Assembly: GCA_934511465.1 (NCBI GenBank) | Contig: CAKSWG010000003.1 | Span: forward strand, 48,132-112,131 | Direction: 5' to 3' | DNA length: 64,000 nucleotides | Source of the DNA: an uncultured Faecalibacterium sp. | GTDB lineage: Bacteria > Bacillota > Clostridia > Oscillospirales > Ruminococcaceae | Part shown: positions 1-7,876 of the stretch, one piece after another | Layout: every line of letters begins with the position of its first letter | How positions within the stretch are numbered: position 1 is the stretch's first letter | Notes under the pieces: model-generated | Told to the model about the DNA's origin: nothing | Seen by the model: only the letters and a program-made list of their open reading frames with translations | Database searches by the model: none | Translations under genes and position numbers: made by a program

Positions 1-1155
1 CTTGCGCTCCTTCTTTTTGGCCGCGAACCGGGCGTCAAAGTCCCGCACGGCGGCAAATAATGCCCGCAGGCGCGGCAGAGCCGCTTTGCGGTCCGCTTCG
101 GCTTCCGCCTCGCTGCAAGAGATCAGCTCCGTGATCTGGGCAAACAGGTCCGCCGCTTCGTCCGCGCGGGTCTTGATGGCCGTCTTATGGTCACCTTTGA
201 GACGCTTTTTCATGCCCTTCAGGCCGGGCGCTTCCTCCATGCCCAGCACATAGGGGGTCAGCCGGTCGTAAAGCGGCGTCCACTCGCCCGCAGCCGCCAG
301 CCGTTCCACCTCGCCCAGCAGGGCGGCGGCATTTTCCAGCCGGTCCTGCGCTTCGGCGTATTTCTCTTGGGCGGCGGTCCGCGCCTTTTCCTGCGCAGAG
401 GGCGTCTTTTTCTCGTCCGCTTCGGCAAGCTCCTGTGCGCAGTCGGTCCGGCAGTCCGCCAGCGCCGCCGTCAGCAGCTCCCGCGCGGCCTTGGCGCAGC
501 GGGCGGCTTCCGCCAAAAGCAGGCCGTGCCAGCAGGTGGAAGCAAAGCCGTTCTCCTGCTGCCACGGGGCCAGATATTCGTCCAGCCTGCGGTCATAGTC
601 CGGCAGGGCACGCAGGAAGTCGTACACATGCAGGATGGTGTCCCCTGCCGGCTTATCGGTGCGGCCCTTGCCGTAGAGGTCTGCAAAGGCGCAGAAATCC
701 GGGCTCTGGCAAGCGTTTTCCAGCGTTTCGGCGAGGGCCGCAGCCCGCAGCACCTCCACGCTGCCGGGGTCTGCGGGGGCAAAATCCGGCGGGATATCCA
801 ACGCCTGAAAATGCTTGTGCAAAAGGTCCAGACAGAACGCATCAATGGTGCAGATGGGCGCCCGCTGCAACAGCATCCGCTGGCGGCGCAGACCTGTATT
901 GTGGGGCTGCTGCTGGCTGCGGCGCAAAAGTGCCTGCCCGATGCGGGCCCGCAGCTCTGCCGCCGCCGCATTGGTAAAGGTGACGATGAGCAGCTTGTCC
1001 GCGTCCACGGGCTGTTCCGGGTCGGTGATGAGCTGCACGGCGCGCTCGGTCAGCACAGCCGTTTTGCCGCTGCCTGCCGCCGCGCTCACCAGCAGCGCAC
1101 CGCCTCGGTCGTCGATGGCGGCCCGCTGGGCCGGGGTCCATTTGGGCTCACTCAT
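1..1155 (-). CDS. addA: ATP-dependent helicase/nuclease subunit A, N-terminal part (partial)
   Basis: Large subunit of the AddAB helicase-nuclease, which processes double-strand DNA ends for recombinational repair. Only the first 385 codons lie in the window; the gene runs off the left edge. It begins MSEPKWTPAQRAAIDDRGG and has the UvrD-type Walker A SAAAGSGKT near residue 24, followed by the typical helicase segment VTFTNAAAAELRAR. The start ATG (1155-1153) overlaps the addB stop as ATGA, so the two are co-translated. The nuclease domain would lie outside the window. Family assignment rests on the UvrD motifs plus the addB neighbour. Confidence 0.93.
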   Translation of the reverse strand, partial: MSEPKWTPAQRAAIDDRGGALLVSAAAGSGKTAVLTERAVQLITDPEQPVDADKLLIVTFTNAAAAELRARIGQALLRRSQQQPHNTGLRRQRMLLQRAPICTIDAFCLDLLHKHFQALDIPPDFAPADPGSVEVLRAAALAETLENACQSPDFCAFADLYGKGRTDKPAGDTILHVYDFLRALPDYDRRLDEYLAPWQQENGFASTCWHGLLLAEAARCAKAARELLTAALADCRTDCAQELAEADEKKTPSAQEKARTAAQEKYAEAQDRLENAAALLGEVERLAAAGEWTPLYDRLTPYVLGMEEAPGLKGMKKRLKGDHKTAIKTRADEAADLFAQITELISCSEAEAEADRKAALPRLRALFAAVRDFDARFAAKKKERK

Positions 1156-4100
1156 GCCCGCTCACCTTCCTTTCCGTCCTGTTCCGTTTCTTCCGGTTCA
1201 AAGGGCTTGGCCGGTGCTTCCAGCGCACGCTCGCCAATGCCGGTCTCGTGGCAGCAGATAAAGCTGTAATCGCAGAAGGTGCAGGGGTTTTTGCCCGTCA
1301 CAAGCGGCTGGGCGTCGATTTGCCCTTCGTAGAGCTGGGTGCCCATCCGGGCAACAAGGTCGTCCAGATGCAGCCGGATGCGGTTCAGCTTTGCAATGTC
1401 CGCGCGCTTGTCCCTCTGGTAGGGACTGGGCTTGCCGTCCCGGTAGCCGAAGGGCAGGTAGCGGCCGGTTTCTGCCGCGTCCATGGCGTCGAACACCTTC
1501 TGCTCGTCCCGCACAAGGCCGTCCAGCTGGTACTCCACGCTCTGCGCAGCCTGCCGGCGGGGCAGGGTCTTGGGGGCCGGGTCCGCCAGCAGGTAGAGAA
1601 CGCCTGCGGGCTCTGCGCCGGTAAAGCGGCCGCTTTTGTCCCGCGTCAGGCTGAACAGATACAGCAGCATCTGGCAGTCCAGCCCGCAGTACACTTCTTT
1701 CAGGTCCAGCTTTTTGGTGCCAGTCTTATAGTCCACCACCCGCACCCAGCGGGTGCCGTCCGCTTCCACCCACTCGTCGGCGCGGTCCACCGTGCCCACC
1801 AGCTGCACCGTGCGCCCGTCCGAAAGGTGATACACCTGCCCGGGCACGGCATCGGCCCCGGTGCCGATCTTCAGCTCGCAGGCGGCGGGCCTGAACTGCG
1901 ACTGCTTCTGCTCGTCCCGCAGATAGCACAAAAGGCCGGTCATGCTCTTTTTGAGCCGTGAGAGCAGGTAGGCAAAGCGGGCCGTATCCTCGGGCAGAAA
2001 GCGCTTGGCGTATTCGTCCACCAGCAGGTCGGCAAGGCCCGCCATGGCATCGTCGTCCAGCTCAAGGAAGGGCGCAAGCCCGGCGCAGGGGTCGTCTGCA
2101 CCCGGGTGCGGGTCCAGCGCCATTTGCAGCACCCAGTGCATCAGGGTGCCGCTCTGGTCGGCAGAAAGCTCGGCCCGTTTGCGCGGGCGCAGGCCCAGCA
2201 CGTACTGCAAAAAGTAGCCGTACCGGCAGGTATAATATTTTTCCATCTGGCTGGGCGAGATGCGCAGCCGCGGGCCCAGCAGGCTTTCCAGCGCAGGCAG
2301 ATCGTGCACCTGCCGCGGCGGGTTCTGCTCCATGCGGTGCAGCAGCGCAAGGCCTTGCACCGGTTCCGCCTGCGGTGCGTGCAGGGCCGCTGTCAGGCTG
2401 GCGCGCTCGGTGTCGGTCAGGGGCCAGCCGCCGCCCAGCGTATCCAGCCCGTCCGCAGGCGTGGCCGCAAGGTCGGCAAGGCTCAGCTCCGGCGCTGCCG
2501 GATGCAGCGCGCTCACAATGGGTTCCAGCGCTGCGCACAAGGTCTGGCCCTGCCCTTTGGGCCAGCTGAGCCACAGGCCCTTTGCCGGGGCCGTGAGGGC
2601 CTTGTAAAAACACACCTGCTCACGCACCACGCGGTTCTCAAAGCAGTCCGGCAGCTCGATCTGCTTTGCCATCAGCGCGTCGCGGTCCGCGTGGGTCAAA
2701 AGGCCCGTCTCGGACGGTGCGCAGGGGAACTCGCCCTCCGCAAGCCCCAGCACGAACACATGGTCCGGCGCGTCCAAGCGCATTTTGCCGGCGCTTGCCA
2801 GCACCACGGCGTCCAGCGTCTGCGGGATGTGCCCAAGGTCCGAAGAGCGCAGCAGCAGGCCGAACAGGTCCTCGTACTCGGCAATGGTCACGCCCTGACT
2901 GCCCAGCAGGCGGGCCATCTCGTCCAGCAGCCGCATCACCACGTTCCACTCACGGGCGGCTTCCTCTGCCGCCGGGATGCCGCGCGCCGCACGGATGGCT
3001 TCCACCTGCGCGGCCTGCTGCTCTTCGGCACCCAGCTTTTGCAGGCAGAAATACAGCGCGCGGCTGATCTGCTCCCCATTGCCGCCCCGCACCTTGCCGC
3101 GCAGCTCGTCCACAGCCGTTACCAAAAGCCGGCGGGCGTTCTCGGCATCGTCCAGCGTTTTCCGGTCCTCATCGGATAGCTCGTTCTCGCCAAAGCCCTT
3201 GGGGCTTTTTTTAAATTCCGCACGCCATGCCGCCGCATTCGGCGCCCATGTGTAGGCGTAGTTTTCCAGCGCGCAGACCTGCTCTTCTTCCAGTTTGCAC
3301 AGGCCGGTCTTGGCAAGGATGGTCAGGTTCTCGGTCATATCCGCACCGCGCAAAAGGGCCAGCAGGGCCCGCACCGCCGTGGCTGGGGCACTGAACTCCG
3401 GCGTGGTGGGCTCGTCGCAGTAAAGCGGGATGTCCGCCATGCGGAACTCGTACCGGATGGCGGCACGGTACTTGGCAATGTCGCGGCAGACCACAGCCAT
3501 TCTGCCGCAGCGCACGCCCTGCCGCATCAGGCGGCGGATGGCGGCGGCGGTGCAGCGGGCCTCTTCTTCCCGGCTGGCGGCGGCAAACAGGCGCACCTCT
3601 GGCACAGCGGGCGGCACTTCGCACACGCCGCTCTCCAAAAGTTCGGCCACGGCGGCAAGGCCGGGGGCATCTTTGTGGCGCAGGTCCCGGCGCAAAAGCT
3701 CGGGCGCGGCCACCTCGGCGCCGTTTTTGCGGGCCAGCTGGCGCAGCTGCGCCGCCACCTGCTTTGCGCCGGAAAACAGGCCCATATCCCCCGGCACCAT
3801 GGGTGCGCCGTCGTCACACAGGGCCACCGTGACCGTGGGCAGCGCTGCCAGCATCGCGCCCATCAGCCGCTTTTTGGGGGCGTTGAAGGTGTCGAATTCG
3901 TCAACGAACACCTCCCGCTCCTGCAAAAAATCCGGCAGTGCGCCGCGGGCAAGGGCGGCTTCCAGCCGGTCCGCCGCCAGTTCCAGCCGGTCGGCGGGGT
4001 CCATGCCGGTGCCCGCCAGCAGGGTCTCGTACCCCTGAAAGATCAATGCCAGCTCCGCCAGCTTGCCGCTCTCCGGGCCGCAGCCGGGCGCAAGCTCGGC

Positions 4101-4508
4101 CAGCTGCGCGCCGGAAAGGCCCGCGCTCTTGAGCTCATCGATGGTCTGGGCCGCCATCTGGCAGAAGGCCGCGCTGCGGCGGTGGCGGTAGTAGTAGTGC
4201 ACATTGTCCTGCAATTCTTCCAGCGCACGGCGCACCAGCACGGCGCGGCCCGCATCGGAGAGGGTCTGCACCGCCGCGCCGCCCTCGGCGGAGAGGATGT
4301 GCTCGGCAAGGCTCGTAAAGGAAAAGCTTTCCACCATGCCGGAAAGCGCATCGCCCAGCTCGCGGTAGATGCGGCCCTCGGTGCTGGAGGTGAACTGTTC
4401 CGGCACCAGCAGGATGCTGCGTTTTCCTTCCATGGCACGGGACTTGATGCGGGCGTACAGCAGCGTGGTCTTGCCGCTGCCGGAGCCACCTAAAACCAGT
4501 TTGAGCAT
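1152..4508 (-). CDS. addB: ATP-dependent helicase/nuclease subunit B
   Basis: Partner of AddA in double-strand end resection. 1118 residues, normal for AddB. It opens MLKLVLGGSGSGKTTLL, with Walker A GGSGSGKT. The C-terminal RecB-family nuclease contains VVDYKTGTK (about residue 960) and the iron-sulfur staple cysteines: one in YTCRYGYFLQYVL and three in CTFCDYSFIC near the end. I chose ATG 4508 over an in-frame codon 21 bases upstream because CAGGAGGG sits 8 bases before it. The promoter side faces ruvX, with a -10-like TACAAT (complement 4543-4548). Confidence 0.95.
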   Translation of the reverse strand: MLKLVLGGSGSGKTTLLYARIKSRAMEGKRSILLVPEQFTSSTEGRIYRELGDALSGMVESFSFTSLAEHILSAEGGAAVQTLSDAGRAVLVRRALEELQDNVHYYYRHRRSAAFCQMAAQTIDELKSAGLSGAQLAELAPGCGPESGKLAELALIFQGYETLLAGTGMDPADRLELAADRLEAALARGALPDFLQEREVFVDEFDTFNAPKKRLMGAMLAALPTVTVALCDDGAPMVPGDMGLFSGAKQVAAQLRQLARKNGAEVAAPELLRRDLRHKDAPGLAAVAELLESGVCEVPPAVPEVRLFAAASREEEARCTAAAIRRLMRQGVRCGRMAVVCRDIAKYRAAIRYEFRMADIPLYCDEPTTPEFSAPATAVRALLALLRGADMTENLTILAKTGLCKLEEEQVCALENYAYTWAPNAAAWRAEFKKSPKGFGENELSDEDRKTLDDAENARRLLVTAVDELRGKVRGGNGEQISRALYFCLQKLGAEEQQAAQVEAIRAARGIPAAEEAAREWNVVMRLLDEMARLLGSQGVTIAEYEDLFGLLLRSSDLGHIPQTLDAVVLASAGKMRLDAPDHVFVLGLAEGEFPCAPSETGLLTHADRDALMAKQIELPDCFENRVVREQVCFYKALTAPAKGLWLSWPKGQGQTLCAALEPIVSALHPAAPELSLADLAATPADGLDTLGGGWPLTDTERASLTAALHAPQAEPVQGLALLHRMEQNPPRQVHDLPALESLLGPRLRISPSQMEKYYTCRYGYFLQYVLGLRPRKRAELSADQSGTLMHWVLQMALDPHPGADDPCAGLAPFLELDDDAMAGLADLLVDEYAKRFLPEDTARFAYLLSRLKKSMTGLLCYLRDEQKQSQFRPAACELKIGTGADAVPGQVYHLSDGRTVQLVGTVDRADEWVEADGTRWVRVVDYKTGTKKLDLKEVYCGLDCQMLLYLFSLTRDKSGRFTGAEPAGVLYLLADPAPKTLPRRQAAQSVEYQLDGLVRDEQKVFDAMDAAETGRYLPFGYRDGKPSPYQRDKRADIAKLNRIRLHLDDLVARMGTQLYEGQIDAQPLVTGKNPCTFCDYSFICCHETGIGERALEAPAKPFEPEETEQDGKEGERA

Positions 4509-4581
4509 GGGGTGTCCCTCCTGAAACATTCGCTTTGCATTTATTGTAACACGAAACCGGCGGCAAAACCACCTGTTTTCT

Positions 4582-4610
4582 TTGCATCCGGCGGCGGCTT
4601 GTGGTACACT
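4582..4610 (+). promoter_or_regulatory. Promoter of ruvX
   Basis: TTGCAT (4582-4587) and TACACT (4605-4610) are separated by 17 bases, about 38 bases before the ruvX start. Sequence inspection only. Confidence 0.6.
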
Positions 4611-4647
4611 GGGGCCAACAACTTTTCCACCAAGAGAGGAAGCCTGT

Positions 4648-5079
4648 ATGAAAATTTTAGCTGTTGATTACGGCGACAGCCGCACCGGCCTTGCCACCTG
4701 CGACCGCACCGAGTTTCTGACCAGCGCCATCACGCCGCAGATCACCCTCAAGGCCCGCAACAAGGTAGCCGCCCGGGTGTGCGAGGTGGCAAAAGAGATC
4801 GGCGCCGAGCTGATCGTCATCGGTCTGCCGTTGAACATGGACGGCACCGAAGGCGAGCGCGCCGCCAAGAGCCGCAAGCTGGCAAAAACGGTGGAGATCT
4901 GGAGCGGCCTGCCCGTGCGCATGTGGGACGAGCGCCAGACCACCTGCGCCGCCGCCGACCTGCTGGACGAGAGCGGCACGTTTGGCACAAAGCGGAAAGA
5001 AATTCTGGACTCTGTGAGCGCCACGGTGATCTTGGATGATTACCTTGCATGGCGCAAGGAGCACCCGGGGGAAATTTGA
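4648..5079 (+). CDS. ruvX: Putative pre-16S rRNA nuclease / Holliday junction resolvase YqgF
   Basis: 143-residue YqgF/RuvX RNase H-fold protein. Family members process pre-16S rRNA 5' ends and have been described as Holliday-junction resolvases. Visible motifs are MKILAVDYGDSRTGLA with the first catalytic Asp, LIVIGLPLNMDGTEG, WDERQTT with the conserved Glu, and DSVSATVILDDYL with a C-terminal Asp. The start is preceded by AAGAGAGGA. It stands alone, divergent from addAB and convergent with the cyclophilin gene. Confidence 0.92.
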   Translation: MKILAVDYGDSRTGLATCDRTEFLTSAITPQITLKARNKVAARVCEVAKEIGAELIVIGLPLNMDGTEGERAAKSRKLAKTVEIWSGLPVRMWDERQTTCAAADLLDESGTFGTKRKEILDSVSATVILDDYLAWRKEHPGEI

Positions 5080-5092
5080 ATAAGAAAGACGG

Positions 5093-5233
5093 CCTCGCCC
5101 TCTCAGTCTCACTTTGTTCGACAGCTCTCCCAAAGGGAGAGCCCTTGGCAAATCGATTTCGTTTGCGTGGACTGCCAAAGCCTCTCACTTTAGGAGAGGT
5201 GGCACGGCGTAAGCCGTGACGGAGAGGGCGAGG
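5093..5233. repeat. Palindromic intergenic repeat, copy R1
   Basis: 141-bp copy with outer inverted arms CCTCGCCCTCTC (5093-5104) and GAGAGGGCGAGG (5222-5233). Inside are a CTCTCCC/GGGAGAG hairpin and a small hairpin CACGGC-GTAA-GCCGTG. Related to six other copies in this window. It fills the gap after ruvX. Confidence 0.85.
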
Positions 5234-5242
5234 ACGCTAAAA

Positions 5243-5276
5243 AAGCACCCGCAGTTTTGAACGCTGCGGGTGCTTT
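5243..5276. terminator. Bidirectional terminator, ruvX / cyclophilin
   Basis: Inverted arms AGCACCCGCAG and CTGCGGGTGCT with a 9-base loop, A-run before and T-run after. It lies between the convergent genes. Confidence 0.85.
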
Positions 5277-5280
5277 TCTG

Positions 5281-6021
5281 TTACTGATAGGTTTCAATGG
5301 TCACACTGTTGATGGTGATGTCCTCCGCAGGCTTCTGGTTTTCATCCACAGCCGCTTGGCCGATGGCGTCCACCACATCCATGCCCTCGTACACCTGCCC
5401 CAATACCGTGTCGGTGTAGTCGAGGTACGGCGCACCGCCTGCGGTCTGGTAGGCAGAAACCACCTCTGCGCGGTAGCCCGCACTGTTCATCTGGTCCACC
5501 AGCTCCTGCGTCACAGACTGGCTGCCCGGCAGCGTCTGCATTACGTAAAAAACGCTGGCGCACTCGCCGGAAGCATCCGTGCCCATGCACAGGGCACCGG
5601 AATAATGGTGCAGGCTGTCGGTGGTCTCAGCCGGGTAGCGGCTGCCATTCCAGATGGTGGTGCCCTTGCCGTCGGCACCCTGCCCGGCTTCCACCACAAA
5701 GCCGCTCTCCACGCGGGAGACCGTCAGGCCGTTGTAATACCCTGCCTGCACAAGGCCCGCAAAGTTATCGTAAGCCTGCGGGGCCTGCGCCGGGAAAAGC
5801 ACCGCCTTGAACACGCCTGCCGAGGTATCGAACACCGCAACGGTGTCCCCTGCCGCAGGGTGTGCAAACTGCAATTCCGCCGACTCCACAGCCGGGCGGT
5901 CGATCTTGCGGGCTGCGCTGCCGCTGCCTTTGCCAAAGCTCAGAAAGCTGCCGGCATTGCAGCCCGCAAGCACAAGCGCTGCCGCCAATGCCAGCGCTAT
6001 CCATCTTTTTTTATGCATCAT
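5281..6021 (-). CDS. Cyclophilin-type peptidyl-prolyl isomerase, lipoprotein
   Basis: 246-residue predicted extracytoplasmic lipoprotein. The signal MMHKKRWIALALAAALVLAGC ends in the lipobox LAGC. The rest is a cyclophilin-like domain (FDTSAGVFKAVLFPAQAPQAYDNFAGLVQAGYYNGL, later ...GALCMGTDASGECASVFYV and VLGQVYEGMDVVDAI). This suggests a surface foldase acting on exported proteins. The canonical FxxxQxGD element appears diverged (VEAGQGAD), so catalytic strength is uncertain. I chose the double-Met start 6021 because it begins a proper signal peptide. Its Shine-Dalgarno is weak. An in-frame extension of 41 residues upstream is unlikely. Confidence 0.82.
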   Translation of the reverse strand: MMHKKRWIALALAAALVLAGCNAGSFLSFGKGSGSAARKIDRPAVESAELQFAHPAAGDTVAVFDTSAGVFKAVLFPAQAPQAYDNFAGLVQAGYYNGLTVSRVESGFVVEAGQGADGKGTTIWNGSRYPAETTDSLHHYSGALCMGTDASGECASVFYVMQTLPGSQSVTQELVDQMNSAGYRAEVVSAYQTAGGAPYLDYTDTVLGQVYEGMDVVDAIGQAAVDENQKPAEDITINSVTIETYQ

Positions 6022-6086
6022 CTGCGCCCACGCTCCATACACTGTAGTAACCGCACGGCACACCGTGCAGGAAAGATTCAGAGGAT

Positions 6087-6092
6087 AGTATA
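6087..6092 (-). promoter_or_regulatory. Extended -10 element upstream of the cyclophilin gene
   Basis: On the minus strand TGATATACT forms an extended -10 (TGn-TATACT). No good -35 is seen. Confidence 0.4.
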
Positions 6093-6164
6093 TCATATTC
6101 TGCGGCGGAGTGCGAGAGCAAATGCGTGAAAATTTGCGCCGCAAATTCTGTGCGAAAAAGCATC

Positions 6165-6193
6165 TTGACGAGCAGGCAAAAAAACGCTACACT
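6165..6193 (+). promoter_or_regulatory. Promoter of the DUF1292 gene
   Basis: TTGACG (6165-6170), a 17-base spacer and TACACT (6188-6193), about 70 bases before the start codon. Confidence 0.65.
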
Positions 6194-6261
6194 ATATGCA
6201 GACCTGAGCGGAGCGGCACTGCAAAGCCCCGCCTTACGATACGATACAGGAGACACGATTT

Positions 6262-6576
6262 ATGTCGGAAGAGATCAAGAACCCCAATGCCGAAGAGGAA
6301 TATCAGCCCGACCTGATGACGCTGGAAGATGAGGACGGCAACGAAGTCACCTTTGAGGTGATCGATGCGCTGGACCACAAGGGCGTGCATTATCTGGCGG
6401 TTGTGGAATATGCCGAAAACGAAGAGGACGTCAACGAGGATGCCCAGCTTGTGATCCTGAGCGTTGGCGAAGACGATGAAGGCGAGTATCTGGACGTTGT
6501 GGAGGACGACGAAACGCTGCTGGAAGTCAGCAAGCTGTTTGAGCAGCGTCTGAGCGACGAGTTCGAGATCGAGTAA
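6262..6576 (+). CDS. DUF1292 domain protein
   Basis: 104-residue, very acidic protein of the DUF1292 (YrzB-like) family, widespread in Firmicutes and of unknown function. The hallmark is the N-terminal run DLMTLEDEDGNEVTFEVIDAL followed by YLAVVEYAE and VILSVGEDDEGEYL. A clear AGGAG lies 10 bases before ATG. The stop is followed at once by the 6S-like RNA, so the two may share or alternate transcription. No catalytic motif is visible. Confidence 0.85.
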   Translation: MSEEIKNPNAEEEYQPDLMTLEDEDGNEVTFEVIDALDHKGVHYLAVVEYAENEEDVNEDAQLVILSVGEDDEGEYLDVVEDDETLLEVSKLFEQRLSDEFEIE

Positions 6577-6601
6577 TATTCCAGCAAATTACCCGGCAAA
6601 A

Positions 6602-6810
6602 CTTCCTGCCCGGCTCGATTTGTTGCGGTTTATATGATCCTACTAATCATTCAACGGGAGCCCGGAGTTCTCCGGCGGATTGCAGACCTCCCCGCCATGG
6701 GGCGACCATGGAGGTTCGATGAGGAAGCGTGAATCCGGCGACAGGGCACCCACCTGTCCGTAAGGGTAGGTTTGATCGACCGCAGACGACCGGGCGGGAT
6801 CTTTTTATAA
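6602..6810 (+). ncRNA. ssrS: 6S RNA (SsrS) candidate
   Basis: A 200-base non-coding stretch ends in a T-run. Its ends pair as a closing stem: CCTGCCCGG (6605-6613) with CCGGGCGGG (6789-6797, one G-U). The segments GAGGAAGCGTGAATCC, GGCGACAGGGCACCCACCT and AGGTTTGATCGACC resemble the conserved right half of 6S RNA, where GGCACCCACCU pairs with AGGU. 6S RNA binds sigma70-type RNA polymerase and dampens transcription in stationary phase. Identification is from memory of the family consensus; a covariance-model search would decide. Confidence 0.7.
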
Positions 6811-6899
6811 CAAATCATCCACCACTGTCCTCTGCCCCGTTTACAGGCAAAGGCTGTGCGTGGATTTTTTTATTACCTTGAAAGGATGTGCATTGCGGC

Positions 6900-7547
6900 A
6901 TGAAGTCGGAACATCTGGTGGGTACCTCCATCCCCCGCTTTACCTTCGACACCCCCACAAAGCCCGGCAACGATTTTTACAAGTTGTGCGAGGGCGAGCA
7001 TCCGCTGGTGATGATCTTTCTGCCGGCCTTCGATCACCCTGTCACGCGGGAATACCTCACCCGCTATCTGGAAACGCTGCAAAAGCTCCGCGGCGTGCGG
7101 CTGGCGTGCGTGGTGCGCTCTTCGCCCCGCATGGTGGCCAAAGCCACGCAGGGGGCCGAGTTTCCCTTTACGCTCATCTGCGATGCACCAGGTGTGCTGT
7201 ACGGCTACCTTGGCGTAGAGCAGGCCCGGGGCATATTGAGCTGGAGCTTTGCGGCCCAGCGCATCTACAAAGCCGCCAGAGAGCAGGGCTACCGCTACGA
7301 CAGCAGCGCCCCGCAGCTGCTGCCGCTGACGCTGGTGGTGGGCCACATGGGCAAGATCCTGTTCACCCACTCCGGCCGCAGCCAGACCGACCTGCCCGAG
7401 GACTGCGCCGCCATCCGGGAGATCGCCCGCGAGGTGGTGCGCACCATGGCCGAGGACCAGCGGCGTACACATCCCCACTGCTCCGATGAGACGCTCACCC
7501 TGCCCGATCTTGTGGGGTGGGACGATCTGGACGGAAGCAGTCATTGA
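6900..7547 (+). CDS. Peroxiredoxin/AhpC-TSA-like redoxin-fold protein
   Basis: 215 residues with the opening of a peroxiredoxin-like fold (LVGTSIPRFTFDTPT..., then PLVMIFLPAFDHPVTREYLTRYLETLQKL, VVRSSP and PFTLICDAPGVLYGYLGV). Where active peroxiredoxins have the peroxidatic Cys in a PxxxT/SxxC context, this protein reads FLPAFDHPVTREYL, with no Cys. It may therefore be a non-peroxidase paralogue of unknown role. ATG 6900 is preferred over ATG 6888 because the nearby GAAAGG directly abuts 6888. No operon partner. Confidence 0.65.
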   Translation: MKSEHLVGTSIPRFTFDTPTKPGNDFYKLCEGEHPLVMIFLPAFDHPVTREYLTRYLETLQKLRGVRLACVVRSSPRMVAKATQGAEFPFTLICDAPGVLYGYLGVEQARGILSWSFAAQRIYKAAREQGYRYDSSAPQLLPLTLVVGHMGKILFTHSGRSQTDLPEDCAAIREIAREVVRTMAEDQRRTHPHCSDETLTLPDLVGWDDLDGSSH

Positions 7548-7556
7548 GTCAACAAG

Positions 7557-7598
7557 CAAAAGCACCTGCAATTGGTTTTGCAAGTGCTTTTGTTTTTG
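7557..7598. terminator. Terminator after the redoxin-like gene
   Basis: 15-base arms (7557-7571 and 7579-7593) with one mismatch and a T-rich tail. Convergent with the DUF378 gene, so probably used from both sides. Confidence 0.8.
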
Positions 7599-7607
7599 CA
7601 TGATTTT

Positions 7608-7817
7608 TCAGCTTTCAGAGGAACTATCGTCCGCAAACAGCCCCGGGATGCCGCACAGGGCCGCGATGCCCACCAGCGTGAACACGATGCGGGACCAGAT
7701 GGACGCACTGCCGCCCAGCAGCCAGCCCACAAAATCGAACTGGAACAGGCCCACAAGGCCCCAGTTGATGCCGCCCACGATCAACAGGATCAGGCAGATT
7801 TTATAAAAGGTCTGCAA
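7608..7817 (-). CDS. DUF378 small membrane protein
   Basis: 69-residue protein with two predicted membrane helices. The opening QTFYKICLILLIVGGINWGL and the later LVGIAALCGIPGLF match the DUF378 pattern (...ILLIIGGLNWGLVGLF...). Function unknown. The start is TTG (7817-7815), placed because AAGGAGG lies 8 bases upstream and the family begins here; no ATG fits. The gene follows ispE by 59 bases. Its ribosome-binding site is the 3' arm of a 13-bp perfect hairpin, so translation and read-through may be linked. Confidence 0.8.
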   Translation of the reverse strand: MQTFYKICLILLIVGGINWGLVGLFQFDFVGWLLGGSASIWSRIVFTLVGIAALCGIPGLFADDSSSES

Positions 7818-7868
7818 CAAAAAGACCTCCTTCCCTTGCGGGCAGTATGCCCCGTGGGAAGGAGGTCT
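7818..7868 (-). terminator. ispE terminator that contains the DUF378 ribosome-binding site
   Basis: Perfect 13-bp inverted repeat: AGACCTCCTTCCC (7823-7835) and GGGAAGGAGGTCT (7856-7868). Read on the minus strand it is followed by TTTTT, the form of an intrinsic terminator. The 3' arm carries AAGGAGG, the Shine-Dalgarno of the following TTG start. Folding would both stop transcription and hide the site. Confidence 0.75.
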
Positions 7869-7876
7869 ATGCATTT

